The notes under the pieces: model-generated
The model's database searches: none
Told to the model about the DNA's origin: nothing
The model's input: the letters and a program-made list of their open reading frames with translations, nothing else
Assembly (NCBI RefSeq): GCF_003031675.1
Contig: NZ_PYWX01000071.1
Location: 124,001 to 188,000, forward strand
DNA length: 64,000 nt
DNA from: Pseudomonas palleroniana
Lineage (GTDB): Bacteria; Pseudomonadota; Gammaproteobacteria; Pseudomonadales; Pseudomonadaceae
Direction of reading: 5' to 3'
Made by a program: the position numbers and the translations under genes
Shown: positions 1 through 9,529 of the stretch, piece after piece
How positions within the stretch are numbered: the first letter of the stretch is position 1
Layout of the letters: every line of letters begins with the position of its first letter

Positions 1-1217
1 TGCGTGGCTCGGTTCAACCTGAGCACACCTTTGCAAAACTCGGCGCCGAGAAGCTGTGGAAGCTGGTCACCCAAGGTGCCAAGCCTTCCTTCCGTCCCGA
101 CAAAGATTTCGTCAACTGCATGGGCGCCCTCACTGGCGGCCAGGCAGTCCAACAGGTAAAAGCCGGTATCCAGGCGATCTACCTGTCCGGCTGGCAAGTG
201 GCAGCGGACAACAACTCCGCTGAATCCATGTACCCCGACCAATCGCTGTACCCGGTGGATTCGGTGCCGACCGTGGTCAAGCGCATCAACAACTCGTTCC
301 GTCGTGCCGACCAGATCCAGTGGAAAGCCGGCAAGAACCCGGGCGACGAAGGCTACATCGACTACTTCGCACCGATCGTGGCCGACGCTGAAGCCGGTTT
401 CGGCGGCGTACTGAACGCCTACGAGCTGATGAAGAGCATGATCGAGGCCGGCGCTGCCGGCGTGCACTTCGAAGATCAGCTGGCTTCGGTGAAGAAATGC
501 GGCCACATGGGTGGCAAGGTGTTGGTACCGACCCAGGAAGCTGTGCAGAAGCTGACCGCTGCGCGCCTGGCCGCTGACGTCGCCGGCACGCCAACCATCA
601 TCCTGGCGCGCACCGATGCCAACGCCGCCGACTTGCTGACCTCGGACTGCGACCCGTACGACAAGCCGTTCGTCACTGGCGAGCGCACCCAGGAAGGCTT
701 CTACAAAGTACGCGCCGGCCTCGACCAGGCCATTGCCCGCGGCCTGGCCTATGCGCCGTATGCGGACCTGATCTGGTGCGAAACCGCCAAGCCTGACCTG
801 GAAGAAGCCCGTCGTTTCGCCGAAGCGATCAAGAAGGAATACCCGGACCAACTGCTGTCCTACAACTGCTCGCCTTCTTTCAACTGGAAGAAGAACCTGG
901 ACGACGCGACCATCGCCAAGTTCCAGCGCGAACTGTCAGCCATGGGCTACAAGCACCAGTTCATCACTCTGGCCGGCATTCACAACATGTGGCACAGCAT
1001 GTTCAACCTGGCGCACGACTACGCCCGCAACGACATGACCGCCTACGTGAAGCTGCAGGAGCAGGAGTTCGCTGACGCCGCCAAAGGCTACACCTTCGTG
1101 GCGCACCAGCAGGAAGTGGGCACCGGCTACTTCGACGACATGACTACCGTGATCCAGGGCGGCACCTCGTCCGTGACCGCACTGACCGGTTCGACCGAAG
1201 AAGAGCAGTTCCACTAA
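1..1217 (+). CDS. aceA: Isocitrate lyase, 5' end outside the window
   Basis: Isocitrate lyase cleaves isocitrate to glyoxylate and succinate, the first step of the glyoxylate shunt used on acetate and fatty acids. The open frame runs from position 3 without a start codon, so about 35 N-terminal residues lie upstream of the window; the first visible residues read RGSVQPEHTFAKLG. The catalytic signature KKCGHMGGK, with the active-site cysteine, is encoded near 493-519. FEDQLASVKK just before it and the later CSPSFNWKK segment are also typical of the family. It ends SSVTALTGSTEEEQFH. A strong terminator follows 60 bases later, so it is transcribed separately from nuo. Assignment is secure; only the missing start limits it. 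Confidence 0.97.
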   Translation, partial: RGSVQPEHTFAKLGAEKLWKLVTQGAKPSFRPDKDFVNCMGALTGGQAVQQVKAGIQAIYLSGWQVAADNNSAESMYPDQSLYPVDSVPTVVKRINNSFRRADQIQWKAGKNPGDEGYIDYFAPIVADAEAGFGGVLNAYELMKSMIEAGAAGVHFEDQLASVKKCGHMGGKVLVPTQEAVQKLTAARLAADVAGTPTIILARTDANAADLLTSDCDPYDKPFVTGERTQEGFYKVRAGLDQAIARGLAYAPYADLIWCETAKPDLEEARRFAEAIKKEYPDQLLSYNCSPSFNWKKNLDDATIAKFQRELSAMGYKHQFITLAGIHNMWHSMFNLAHDYARNDMTAYVKLQEQEFADAAKGYTFVAHQQEVGTGYFDDMTTVIQGGTSSVTALTGSTEEEQFH

Positions 1218-1280
1218 GCACCGAGCAAACGGCCATTGCGGCCGCATGGAAGACCTAACCGCAATGCCGCAAAACAATCA

Positions 1281-1309
1281 CGCCCCGACTGGTTCGGGGC
1301 GTTTTTTTT
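1281..1309 (+). terminator. Rho-independent terminator of aceA
   Basis: Perfect 7-bp stem CGCCCCG / CGGGGCG with a short loop, followed immediately by eight T residues. It sits 63 bases after the aceA stop codon on the same strand. Confidence 0.9.
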
Positions 1310-1345
1310 GCCTGCCCCCCCTCCCGACACCATGAAGATCACATT

Positions 1346-1432
1346 GTGGGAGGGGGCTTGCTCCCGATGGCGGTGTGTCAGCCGACACTTCTGAGGCTGA
1401 TCCAGCGCAATCGGGAGCAAGCCCCCTCCCAC
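1346..1432. repeat. REPIN, GI class (two inverted REP units)
   Basis: The left unit starts GTGGGAGGGGGCTTGC and continues TCCCGATGGCGGTG. The right unit is its inverted copy, ATCGGGAGCAAGCCCCC then TCCCAC. The 16-mer is the one I know as the most abundant GI REP of P. fluorescens SBW25. The spacer is about 30 bp. It lies between aceA and nuoA. No RAYT transposase, which is thought to mobilise such elements, is in the window. Confidence 0.88.
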
Positions 1433-1752
1433 AGGGAACGCAGGCTTTCTGAGGATTTTGCGCAAAACATTGATCCAGGGCGGTATCTGCGCAAGCCTGG
1501 TCGGTTATAAGGATCCGTTCAGGCAACTAAGCGGCACTCAAGCAAGTAACGGCAACTTCTGCGCCCCCACCACAAACATCCGCTTAAAACCCACCCAAAC
1601 AATATTCATTATCATTTAGAGCATGAGAACTTCTTTACAGCTAAAACAAAACATAATTGGTGAAAAGCCGGCTAATCCCCGCCCCGCAAGGGCTACAGCC
1701 CCACAAAGGTGCACTATGTGCTTATTCCATCGAATAATTTCGCTATCGGAAT

Positions 1753-1781
1753 TTTACTTGCCCGGTGTTTAGCCATAAAAT
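1753..1781 (+). promoter_or_regulatory. Candidate sigma-70 promoter of the nuo operon
   Basis: TTTACT at 1753-1758 and TAAAAT at 1776-1781 are separated by 17 bases, giving 4/6 and 5/6 matches to the consensus hexamers. The predicted start near 1788 leaves an 84-nt leader before nuoA that includes a small hairpin, CAGAGA/TCTCTG at 1838-1856. The rest of the 440-bp stretch between the REPIN and nuoA holds no convincing gene; a short AT-rich patch at 1598-1618 resembles half a Fur box but is weak. Promoter call is by eye only. Confidence 0.4.
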
Positions 1782-1871
1782 CACCGCGATTGATTGCAGT
1801 GCGACATATCGTCACTGCATCGTTACTTTTTCGAGCTCAGAGACCTTTGCTCTCTGTTAAGGATTTCCAGC

Positions 1872-2285
1872 ATGACCGAAGCGACAGGACTCATGGCCCA
1901 CAACTGGGGCTTTGCCATTTTCCTCCTCGGTGTTGTCGGCCTTTGCGCCTTCATGCTCGGTGTTTCCAGCCTCCTCGGGTCAAAAGCCTGGGGCCGCAGC
2001 AAGAATGAACCGTTCGAGTCCGGCATGCTGCCTACAGGTGGCGCCCGCTTGCGGCTCTCAGCCAAATTCTATCTGGTCGCGATGCTGTTCGTGATCTTCG
2101 ATATCGAAGCCCTCTTTCTCTTTGCCTGGTCTGTGTCCGTCCGCGAAAGCGGCTGGACCGGATTCGTCGAAGCCCTCGTTTTCATAGCAATTCTGTTGGC
2201 AGGCCTTGTCTACCTATTCCGAGTGGGCGCCCTTGACTGGGCTCCGGAAGCTCGTCGTAAGCGGCAAGCGAAGCTGAAACAATGA
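1872..2285 (+). CDS. nuoA: NADH-quinone oxidoreductase subunit A
   Basis: Small membrane subunit of respiratory complex I, part of the joint between the peripheral arm and the proton-pumping membrane arm. The 137-residue product has three hydrophobic helices and the conserved loop KNEPFESGMLPTG between the first two, with FDIEALFLFAW in the second helix. I chose ATG 1872 (MTEATGLMAHNWG) over the in-frame ATG at 1794 because the length then matches Pseudomonas NuoA and AAGG at 1859-1862 serves as the ribosome site. It is the first gene of nuoA-N, all on the same strand. Confidence 0.96.
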   Translation: MTEATGLMAHNWGFAIFLLGVVGLCAFMLGVSSLLGSKAWGRSKNEPFESGMLPTGGARLRLSAKFYLVAMLFVIFDIEALFLFAWSVSVRESGWTGFVEALVFIAILLAGLVYLFRVGALDWAPEARRKRQAKLKQ

Positions 2286-2295
2286 GGCTTTGGCG

Positions 2296-2970
2296 ATGCA
2301 ATACAATCTCACCAGGATCGACCCGGATGCTCCTAACGAGCAGTACCCCATCGGCGAACGGGAAACCGTTTCCGACCCGTTAGAAGACCAAGTCCACAAA
2401 AATATCTACATGGGCAAGCTGGAAGACGTGCTGAGTGGCGCGGTCAACTGGGGGCGTAAGAACTCCCTGTGGCCGTACAACTTCGGTCTTTCGTGCTGCT
2501 ACGTGGAAATGACCACCGCCTTCACGGCGCCCCACGACATCGCGCGCTTCGGCGCCGAAGTTATCCGGGCATCGCCGCGCCAGGCGGACTTCATGGTTAT
2601 CGCCGGCACCTGCTTCATCAAGATGGCGCCGATCATCCAGCGTCTCTACGAGCAAATGCTCGAACCGAAATGGGTTATCTCCATGGGTTCGTGCGCCAAC
2701 TCCGGTGGCATGTACGACATCTACTCCGTTGTCCAGGGGGTGGACAAGTTCCTGCCCGTGGACGTCTACGTGCCTGGCTGCCCGCCTCGCCCTGAAGCGT
2801 TCCTGCAAGGCTTGATGCTATTGCAGGAATCGATCGGCAAGGAGCGTCGCCCACTGTCCTGGGTCGTCGGTGAACAAGGCGTTTATCGCGCCGAGATGCC
2901 GTCTCAAAAGGAACAGCGCCGCGAACAGCGAATCGCAGTCACCAACCTGCGCAGCCCTGACGAAGTCTGA
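2296..2970 (+). CDS. nuoB: NADH-quinone oxidoreductase subunit B
   Basis: Peripheral-arm subunit that carries the terminal iron-sulfur cluster N2, which hands electrons to ubiquinone. The four cluster ligands are visible: Cys67 and Cys68 in LSCCYVEM, Cys133 in MGSCANSGG and Cys162 in VPGCPPRPE, with the spacing seen in E. coli NuoB. ATG 2296 (MQYNLTRIDPD) is preferred to the TTG two codons earlier. The gene begins 10 bases after nuoA. The 224-residue length is normal for Pseudomonas. Confidence 0.97.
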   Translation: MQYNLTRIDPDAPNEQYPIGERETVSDPLEDQVHKNIYMGKLEDVLSGAVNWGRKNSLWPYNFGLSCCYVEMTTAFTAPHDIARFGAEVIRASPRQADFMVIAGTCFIKMAPIIQRLYEQMLEPKWVISMGSCANSGGMYDIYSVVQGVDKFLPVDVYVPGCPPRPEAFLQGLMLLQESIGKERRPLSWVVGEQGVYRAEMPSQKEQRREQRIAVTNLRSPDEV

Positions 2971-3042
2971 TCCAGCACCGCTTCTTTTATAGAACGAAAA
3001 CCTGGCTTCATTCTTTACGTTGACCGAAAGCGATAAAAAACC

Positions 3043-4827
3043 ATGACTACAGGCAGTGCTCTGTATATCCCGCCTTACAAGGCAGACGACCAGGATGTGG
3101 TCGTCGAACTCAACAACCGTTTCGGCCCTGACGCCTTCACCGCCCAGGCCACGCGCACCGGCATGCCGGTGCTGTGGGTGGCGCGTGCCAAGCTCGTCGA
3201 AGTCCTGACCTTCCTGCGCAACCTGCCCAAGCCGTACGTCATGCTCTATGACCTGCATGGCGTGGACGAGCGCCTGCGCACCAAGCGCCAAGGGCTGCCG
3301 AGCGGCGCCGATTTCACCGTGTTCTACCACCTGATGTCGCTGGAACGTAACAGCGATGTGATGATCAAGGTCGCGCTGTCTGAAACTGACCTGAGCATCC
3401 CGACCGTAACCGGTATCTGGCCGAACGCCAGCTGGTACGAGCGTGAAGTCTGGGACATGTTCGGCATCGACTTCCCGGGCCACCCGCACCTGTCGCGCAT
3501 CATGATGCCGCCGACCTGGGAAGGTCACCCGCTGCGCAAGGACTTCCCTGCCCGCGCGACCGAATTCGACCCGTTCAGCCTCAACCTGGCCAAGCAACAG
3601 CTTGAAGAAGAGGCTGCCCGCTTCCGTCCGGAAGACTGGGGCATGAAGCGTTCCGGCACCAACGAGGACTACATGTTCCTCAACCTGGGCCCGAACCACC
3701 CTTCGGCGCACGGTGCCTTCCGTATCATCCTGCAACTGGACGGCGAAGAAATCGTCGACTGCGTGCCGGACATCGGCTACCACCACCGCGGTGCCGAGAA
3801 GATGGCTGAACGCCAGTCGTGGCACAGTTTCATCCCGTACACCGACCGTATCGACTACCTCGGCGGCGTGATGAACAACCTGCCGTACGTGCTGTCGGTC
3901 GAGAAGCTGGCCGGCATCAAGGTGCCGGACCGCGTCGACACCATCCGCATCATGATGGCCGAGTTCTTCCGAATCACCAGCCACCTGCTGTTTCTGGGTA
4001 CTTATATCCAGGACGTCGGTGCCATGACCCCGGTGTTCTTCACCTTTACCGACCGCCAGCGCGCCTACAAGGTCATCGAAGCCGTCACCGGTTTCCGCCT
4101 GCACCCGGCCTGGTATCGCATCGGCGGTGTTGCCCACGACCTGCCGAACGGCTGGGAGCGCCTGGTCAAGGAATTCGTCGAGTGGATGCCCAAGCGTCTG
4201 GACGAGTACCAAAAGGCTGCGCTGGACAACAGCATCCTCAAGGGCCGCACCATCGGCGTCGCCCAGTACAACACCAAAGAGGCCCTGGAATGGGGCGTCA
4301 CCGGTGCCGGCCTGCGTTCCACCGGCTGCGATTTCGACCTGCGTAAAGCGCGCCCGTACTCCGGCTACGAGAACTTCGAATTCGAAGTACCGCTGGGGGC
4401 CAATGGCGATGCCTACGACCGTTGCATCGTGCGCGTCGAAGAAATGCGCCAGAGCCTGAAGATCATCGAGCAGTGCATGCGCAACATGCCGGCAGGCCCG
4501 TACAAGGCGGACCACCCGCTGACCACGCCGCCGCCGAAAGAGCGCACGCTGCAGCACATCGAAACCCTGATCACGCACTTCCTGCAGGTTTCGTGGGGCC
4601 CGGTCATGCCGGCCAACGAATCCTTCCAGATGATCGAAGCGACCAAGGGTATCAACAGTTATTACCTGACGAGCGATGGCGGCACCATGAGCTACCGCAC
4701 CCGGATCCGTACCCCGAGCTTCGCCCACTTGCAGCAGATCCCTTCGGTGATCAAAGGCGAGATGGTCGCGGACTTGATTGCGTACCTGGGTAGTATCGAT
4801 TTCGTTATGGCCGACGTGGACCGCTAA
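3043..4827 (+). CDS. nuoC: NADH-quinone oxidoreductase fused subunit C/D
   Basis: A fusion of NuoC (about residues 1-185, the 30-kDa subunit, including WYEREVWDMFGI) and NuoD (about residues 205-594, the 49-kDa subunit derived from hydrogenase large subunits). The NuoD part shows LNLGPNHPSAHG and YHHRGAEKMAE, segments that line the quinone pocket near cluster N2. The C/D fusion is the usual form in enterobacteria and pseudomonads, where it is called nuoC or nuoCD. It starts 72 bases after nuoB and ends two bases before nuoE. Confidence 0.97.
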   Translation: MTTGSALYIPPYKADDQDVVVELNNRFGPDAFTAQATRTGMPVLWVARAKLVEVLTFLRNLPKPYVMLYDLHGVDERLRTKRQGLPSGADFTVFYHLMSLERNSDVMIKVALSETDLSIPTVTGIWPNASWYEREVWDMFGIDFPGHPHLSRIMMPPTWEGHPLRKDFPARATEFDPFSLNLAKQQLEEEAARFRPEDWGMKRSGTNEDYMFLNLGPNHPSAHGAFRIILQLDGEEIVDCVPDIGYHHRGAEKMAERQSWHSFIPYTDRIDYLGGVMNNLPYVLSVEKLAGIKVPDRVDTIRIMMAEFFRITSHLLFLGTYIQDVGAMTPVFFTFTDRQRAYKVIEAVTGFRLHPAWYRIGGVAHDLPNGWERLVKEFVEWMPKRLDEYQKAALDNSILKGRTIGVAQYNTKEALEWGVTGAGLRSTGCDFDLRKARPYSGYENFEFEVPLGANGDAYDRCIVRVEEMRQSLKIIEQCMRNMPAGPYKADHPLTTPPPKERTLQHIETLITHFLQVSWGPVMPANESFQMIEATKGINSYYLTSDGGTMSYRTRIRTPSFAHLQQIPSVIKGEMVADLIAYLGSIDFVMADVDR

Positions 4828-4829
4828 GC

Positions 4830-5327
4830 ATGAACAGCACGCTTATCCAGACAGACCGTTTCACCTTGAGTGAAACCGAGCGCTCGGCCATCGAGCACGA
4901 GCTGCATCACTACGAAGACCCGCGCGCGGCGTCGATCGAAGCCTTGAAGATCGTCCAGAAGGAACGTGGCTGGGTGCCGGACGGCGCGCTCTACGCCATC
5001 GGCGAGATCCTCGGCATCCCTGCCAGCGACGTTGAAGGCGTGGCCACGTTCTACAGCCAGATCTTCCGCCAGCCCGTGGGCCGCCACATCATTCGCGTGT
5101 GCGACAGCATGGTCTGCTACATCGGTGGCCACGAATCTGTGGTCAGCGAGATCCAGAACAAGCTGGGCATCGGCCTCGGCCAGACCACCCCGGATGGCCG
5201 CTTCACGCTGCTGCCGGTGTGCTGCCTGGGCAACTGCGACAAGGCGCCGGCGTTGATGATCGACGACGACACATTCGGTGACGTGCAGCCCGCTGGCGTG
5301 ACCCAATTGCTTGAGGGCTACCCATGA
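4830..5327 (+). CDS. nuoE: NADH-quinone oxidoreductase subunit E
   Basis: The 24-kDa-type subunit of the NADH dehydrogenase module, holding the [2Fe-2S] cluster N1a. Its cluster ligands are visible as Cys91 and Cys96 (CDSMVC) and Cys132 and Cys136 (CLGNC) in a thioredoxin-like fold. It is 165 residues long, normal for the family. The stop codon overlaps the nuoF start by four bases (ATGA), which indicates translational coupling within the FMN/NADH module. Confidence 0.96.
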   Translation: MNSTLIQTDRFTLSETERSAIEHELHHYEDPRAASIEALKIVQKERGWVPDGALYAIGEILGIPASDVEGVATFYSQIFRQPVGRHIIRVCDSMVCYIGGHESVVSEIQNKLGIGLGQTTPDGRFTLLPVCCLGNCDKAPALMIDDDTFGDVQPAGVTQLLEGYP

Positions 5328-6679
5328 CCCTTACATCTTTCGGCCCGGCCAACCTGATCAAGCGTTCGCCCGAGACCCACCCGCTGACCTGGCGCCTGCG
5401 TGACGATGCCGAGCCGGTATGGTTCGACGAATACCAGGCCAAGAACGGCTACGCCGCTGCGCGCAAGGCCTTCGCCGACATGGCTCAGGACGATATCGTC
5501 CAGACCGTGAAGGACGCCGGCCTTAAAGGTCGCGGTGGTGCAGGCTTCCCCACGGGCGTGAAGTGGGGCCTGATGCCCAAGGACGAATCCATCAACATCC
5601 GCTACCTGCTGTGCAACGCGGATGAAATGGAGCCCAACACCTGGAAAGACCGCATGCTGATGGAGCAACTGCCCCATCTGCTGATCGAAGGCATGCTGAT
5701 CAGCGCCCGCGCGCTGAAAACGTACCGTGGCTACATCTTCCTGCGTGGCGAGTACACCACCGCCGCCAAGCACCTCAACCGTGCCGTGGAAGAAGCCAAG
5801 GCCGCCGGCCTGCTGGGCAAGAACATCCTCGGTTCAGGCTTTGATTTCGAACTGTTCGTGCACACCGGCGCCGGGCGTTATATCTGCGGTGAAGAAACCG
5901 CACTGATCAACTCCCTCGAAGGCCGCCGCGCCAACCCGCGCTCCAAGCCGCCCTTCCCTGCCGCCGTGGGCGTGTGGGGCAAGCCGACGTGCGTGAACAA
6001 CGTCGAGACCCTGTGCAACGTGCCGGCGATCATCGCCGACGGCGTGGACTGGTACAAATCCCTGGCCCGCGAAGGCAGCGAAGACATGGGCACCAAGCTC
6101 ATGGGCTTCTCCGGCAAGGTCAAGAACCCGGGCCTGTGGGAACTGCCCTTCGGCGTCACCGCCCGCGAGCTGTTCGAGGACTACGCCGGCGGCATGCGCG
6201 ACGGCTACACCTTGAAAGCCTGGCAGCCAGGCGGCGCCGGCACCGGCTTCCTGCTGCCCGAGCACCTCGACGCACAAATGTATGCCGGCGGCATCGGCAA
6301 GGTGGGCACCCGTATGGGTACTGGCCTGGCGATGGCGGTGGACAACACCGTGAACATGGTCTCGCTGCTGCGCAACATGGAGCAGTTCTTTGCCCGTGAA
6401 TCCTGTGGCTTCTGCACCCCATGCCGCGACGGCCTGCCGTGGAGCGTGAAACTGCTGATGGCCCTGGAAAAAGGCGAAGGCCGCGAGGGTGACATCGAGA
6501 CCCTGCTGGGTCTGGTCGGTTTCCTCGGCCCAGGCAAGACCTTCTGTGCTCACGCACCGGGCGCCGTGGAGCCATTGGGCAGCGCAATCAAATACTTCCG
6601 CTCGGAGTTCGAAGCCGGCATCGCGCCTGTCAGCGCCGCCGTCCCGCCTCTGGCAAAGCCGATCGTAGTCGGCGCGTAA
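5324..6679 (+). CDS. nuoF: NADH-quinone oxidoreductase subunit F (NADH and FMN binding)
   Basis: Catalytic entry subunit of complex I: oxidises NADH through bound FMN and passes electrons to cluster N3. The Gly-rich nucleotide-binding stretch GRGGAGFPTG is at residues 69-78 and ICGEETALINSLEG near 187-200. Cluster N3 ligands are Cys361, Cys364 and Cys367 (CGFCTPC) and Cys408. Length 451 is typical. A 135-bp gap with a strong hairpin follows before nuoG. Confidence 0.97.
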   Translation: MTLTSFGPANLIKRSPETHPLTWRLRDDAEPVWFDEYQAKNGYAAARKAFADMAQDDIVQTVKDAGLKGRGGAGFPTGVKWGLMPKDESINIRYLLCNADEMEPNTWKDRMLMEQLPHLLIEGMLISARALKTYRGYIFLRGEYTTAAKHLNRAVEEAKAAGLLGKNILGSGFDFELFVHTGAGRYICGEETALINSLEGRRANPRSKPPFPAAVGVWGKPTCVNNVETLCNVPAIIADGVDWYKSLAREGSEDMGTKLMGFSGKVKNPGLWELPFGVTARELFEDYAGGMRDGYTLKAWQPGGAGTGFLLPEHLDAQMYAGGIGKVGTRMGTGLAMAVDNTVNMVSLLRNMEQFFARESCGFCTPCRDGLPWSVKLLMALEKGEGREGDIETLLGLVGFLGPGKTFCAHAPGAVEPLGSAIKYFRSEFEAGIAPVSAAVPPLAKPIVVGA

Positions 6680-6688
6680 CGCTTAAAG

Positions 6689-6714
6689 AAGCGAAGGGTC
6701 CGTGCCCTTCGCTT
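6689..6714 (+). other. Intra-operon hairpin between nuoF and nuoG
   Basis: Perfect 10-bp stem AAGCGAAGGG / CCCTTCGCTT around the 6-base loop TCCGTG, nine bases after the nuoF stop codon. Only three T residues follow in the TCTCAT tail, so it is a poor terminator; a partial attenuator or an mRNA-stabilising or processing element is more likely. It lies in the largest gap (135 bp) inside the nuo operon. Confidence 0.6.
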
Positions 6715-6814
6715 TCTCATGTGCTGACGCCTTGATGGCTGTGTAGATGCACATGAATAACAAGATTCCATTAGCCACGCCCGCTGACAACGGGCCAACG
6801 AAGAACTTTGAACC

Positions 6815-9529
6815 ATGGCCACTATCCACGTAGACGGCAAAGCGCTCGAAGTCGATGGGGCGGACAACCTGTTACAGGCCTGTCTGTCACTCGGTCTCGA
6901 TATCCCGTATTTCTGCTGGCACCCCGCACTTGGTAGCGTCGGTGCCTGTCGCCAGTGTGCGGTCAAGCAGTACACCGACGAGAACGACACCCGTGGTCGT
7001 ATCGTCATGTCGTGCATGACCCCAGCCACCGACAACACCTGGATCTCCATCGACGATGAAGAATCCAAGGCGTTCCGCGCCAGCGTCGTCGAATGGCTGA
7101 TGACCAACCACCCCCACGACTGCCCGGTCTGTGAGGAAGGCGGTCACTGCCACCTGCAAGACATGACGGTGATGACCGGCCACAACGAGCGCCGTTATCG
7201 CTTCACCAAGCGTACCCACCAGAACCAGGACCTCGGCCCGTTCATTTCCCACGAAATGAACCGCTGCATCGCCTGCTATCGTTGCGTGCGCTTCTATAAG
7301 GACTACGCCGGCGGCACCGACCTGGGCGTATTCGGCGCCCACGACAACGTGTACTTCGGTCGCGTTGAAGACGGCGTGCTCGAAAGTGAGTTCTCCGGCA
7401 ACCTCACCGAGGTCTGCCCGACCGGTGTGTTCACCGACAAGACCCACTCCGAGCGCTACAACCGTAAGTGGGACATGCAGTTCGCCCCGAGCATCTGCCA
7501 TGGCTGCTCCAGCGGTTGCAACATCTCCCCGGGCGAGCGCTACGGTGAACTGCGTCGTATCGAAAACCGCTTCAACGGTTCGGTCAACCAGTACTTCCTG
7601 TGCGACCGTGGCCGTTTCGGCTACGGCTACGTCAACCGCGAAGACCGTCCGCGCCAGCCACTGTTGGCCGGTGGCGCCAAGCTGAGCCTGGACGAAGCGC
7701 TGGATAAAGCCGCCGACCTGCTGCGCGGTCGCAACATCGTCGGGATCGGTTCGCCCCGCGCCAGCCTCGAGAGCAACTTCGCGTTGCGCGAACTGGTCGG
7801 CGCCGAGCACTTCTACTCCGGTATCGAAGCCGCTGAGCTGGAGCGCATCCGCCTGGTCCTGCAGGTGCTGAACGACAGCCCGCTGCCGGTGCCGAACATG
7901 CGCGACATCGAAGACCACGACGCGATCTTCGTGCTCGGTGAAGACCTGACCCAGACCGCTGCGCGTATCGCCCTGTCCCTGCGCCAGTCGGTCAAAGGCA
8001 AGGCCGAAGCCATGGCCGACGCCATGCGCGTGCAGCCTTGGCTCGACGCCGCAGTGAAGAACATCGGCCAGCACGCGCTGAACCCGCTGTTTATCGCAAG
8101 CCTGGCTGAAACCAAACTCGACGACATCGCCGAAGAATGCGTCCACGCAGCGCCGGACGACCTGGCCCGCCTCGGTTTCGCCGTGGCCCACGCCCTCGAC
8201 GCCAGCGCGCCTGCCGTCGAAGGCCTGGACACTGAGGCCGCTGCACTGGCCCAGCGTATCGCCGACGCCCTGCTGGCGGCCAAGCGCCCATTGATCATTG
8301 CCGGCACCTCGCTGGGTTCCAAGGCGCTGATCGAAGCCGCTGCCAACATCGCCAAGGCGTTGAAGCTGCGTGACAAGAACGGTTCCATCAGCCTGGTCGT
8401 GCCGGAAGCCAACAGCCTTGGCCTGGCCATGCTCGGTGGCGAGTCCGTGGACGCTGCCCTGCAGGCAGTCATCGACGGCAGCGCCGATGCCATCGTGGTG
8501 CTGGAGAACGACCTGTACACCCGCACCGATGCGGCCAAGGTTGACGCTGCGCTGAACGCCGCCAAGGTGTTGATCGTTGCCGACCACCAGAAGACCGCTA
8601 CCAGCGAACGCGCCGACCTGATACTGCCGGCTGCCACCTTCGCTGAAGGCGACGGCACCCTGGTCAGCCAGGAAGGCCGTGCCCAGCGCTTCTTCCAGGT
8701 GTTCGATCCGAAGTACATGGACGCCAGCATCCTGGTTCACGAAGGCTGGCGCTGGCTGCATGCCCTGCGCGCCACCCTGCTGAACCAGCCGATCGACTGG
8801 ACCCAGCTTGACCACGTCACCGCCGCTACCGCCGCAAGCGCACCGCAACTGGCGCGTATCGTCGATGCCGCGCCATCCGCCGCGTTCCGCATCAAGGGTT
8901 TGAAACTGGCCCGCGAACCGCTGCGTTACTCCGGTCGTACCGCCATGCGCGCCAACATCAGCGTGCACGAACCGCGTACCCCGCAAGACCCGGATACCGC
9001 GTTCAACTTCTCCATGGAAGGTTACTCGGGTTCGGCCGAGCCGCGTCAGCAAGTGCCGTTTGCCTGGTCTCCAGGCTGGAACTCGCCGCAGGCCTGGAAC
9101 AAGTTCCAGGATGAAGTCGGTGGTCATATCCGCGCTGGCGACCCGGGCACCCGCCTGATCGAAAGCAGCGGTGATTCGCTGAACTGGTTCGCTGCCGTAC
9201 CGCGTCCGTTCAACCCGGCCCAGGGCACCTGGCAGGTCGTACCGTTCTTCCACCTGTTCGGCAGCGAAGAGAACTCTTCCAAGGCCGCGCCGGTTCAGGA
9301 ACGTATCCCGGCCGCCTACGTGTCGGTCGCCAAGTCAGAAGCCGATCGCCTGGGCGTCAACGACGGTGCCCTGCTCAGCCTGAACGTGGCCGGCCAGACC
9401 CTGCGTCTGCCGCTGCGCATCAACGATGAGTTGGGTGCCGGCCTGGTTGCACTGCCTAAAGGCCTCGCCGGTATTCCGCCGGCGATCTTTGGCAAAACCG
9501 TTGACGGTCTGCAGGAGGCAGCGCAATGA
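6815..9529 (+). CDS. nuoG: NADH-quinone oxidoreductase subunit G
   Basis: Largest peripheral-arm subunit, 904 residues, which binds several iron-sulfur clusters of the electron wire. The N-terminal ferredoxin-like part shows FCWHPALGSVGACRQC ligands for a [2Fe-2S] cluster, then HDCPVCEEGGHCHLQ and CIACYRCVRFY for [4Fe-4S] clusters. CHGCSSGCNISPG supplies the extra cluster found in the E. coli-type enzyme, followed by a molybdopterin-oxidoreductase-like domain that is structural here. The stop overlaps the nuoH start by four bases. Confidence 0.97.
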   Translation: MATIHVDGKALEVDGADNLLQACLSLGLDIPYFCWHPALGSVGACRQCAVKQYTDENDTRGRIVMSCMTPATDNTWISIDDEESKAFRASVVEWLMTNHPHDCPVCEEGGHCHLQDMTVMTGHNERRYRFTKRTHQNQDLGPFISHEMNRCIACYRCVRFYKDYAGGTDLGVFGAHDNVYFGRVEDGVLESEFSGNLTEVCPTGVFTDKTHSERYNRKWDMQFAPSICHGCSSGCNISPGERYGELRRIENRFNGSVNQYFLCDRGRFGYGYVNREDRPRQPLLAGGAKLSLDEALDKAADLLRGRNIVGIGSPRASLESNFALRELVGAEHFYSGIEAAELERIRLVLQVLNDSPLPVPNMRDIEDHDAIFVLGEDLTQTAARIALSLRQSVKGKAEAMADAMRVQPWLDAAVKNIGQHALNPLFIASLAETKLDDIAEECVHAAPDDLARLGFAVAHALDASAPAVEGLDTEAAALAQRIADALLAAKRPLIIAGTSLGSKALIEAAANIAKALKLRDKNGSISLVVPEANSLGLAMLGGESVDAALQAVIDGSADAIVVLENDLYTRTDAAKVDAALNAAKVLIVADHQKTATSERADLILPAATFAEGDGTLVSQEGRAQRFFQVFDPKYMDASILVHEGWRWLHALRATLLNQPIDWTQLDHVTAATAASAPQLARIVDAAPSAAFRIKGLKLAREPLRYSGRTAMRANISVHEPRTPQDPDTAFNFSMEGYSGSAEPRQQVPFAWSPGWNSPQAWNKFQDEVGGHIRAGDPGTRLIESSGDSLNWFAAVPRPFNPAQGTWQVVPFFHLFGSEENSSKAAPVQERIPAAYVSVAKSEADRLGVNDGALLSLNVAGQTLRLPLRINDELGAGLVALPKGLAGIPPAIFGKTVDGLQEAAQ

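Noticed and set aside
1598..1618. Possible Fur box before nuoA
   Set aside because: About ten of twelve bases match one half-site but the second half is poor, and it is over 250 bases upstream of the gene.
2818..4728. 636-codon minus-strand frame over nuoCD
   Set aside because: Mirror frame of a GC-rich gene (His/Gln/Val-rich, no domain); nuoCD on the other strand is unambiguous. The same holds for the long antisense frames over nuoG, nuoL, nuoM, nuoN and mrpA.
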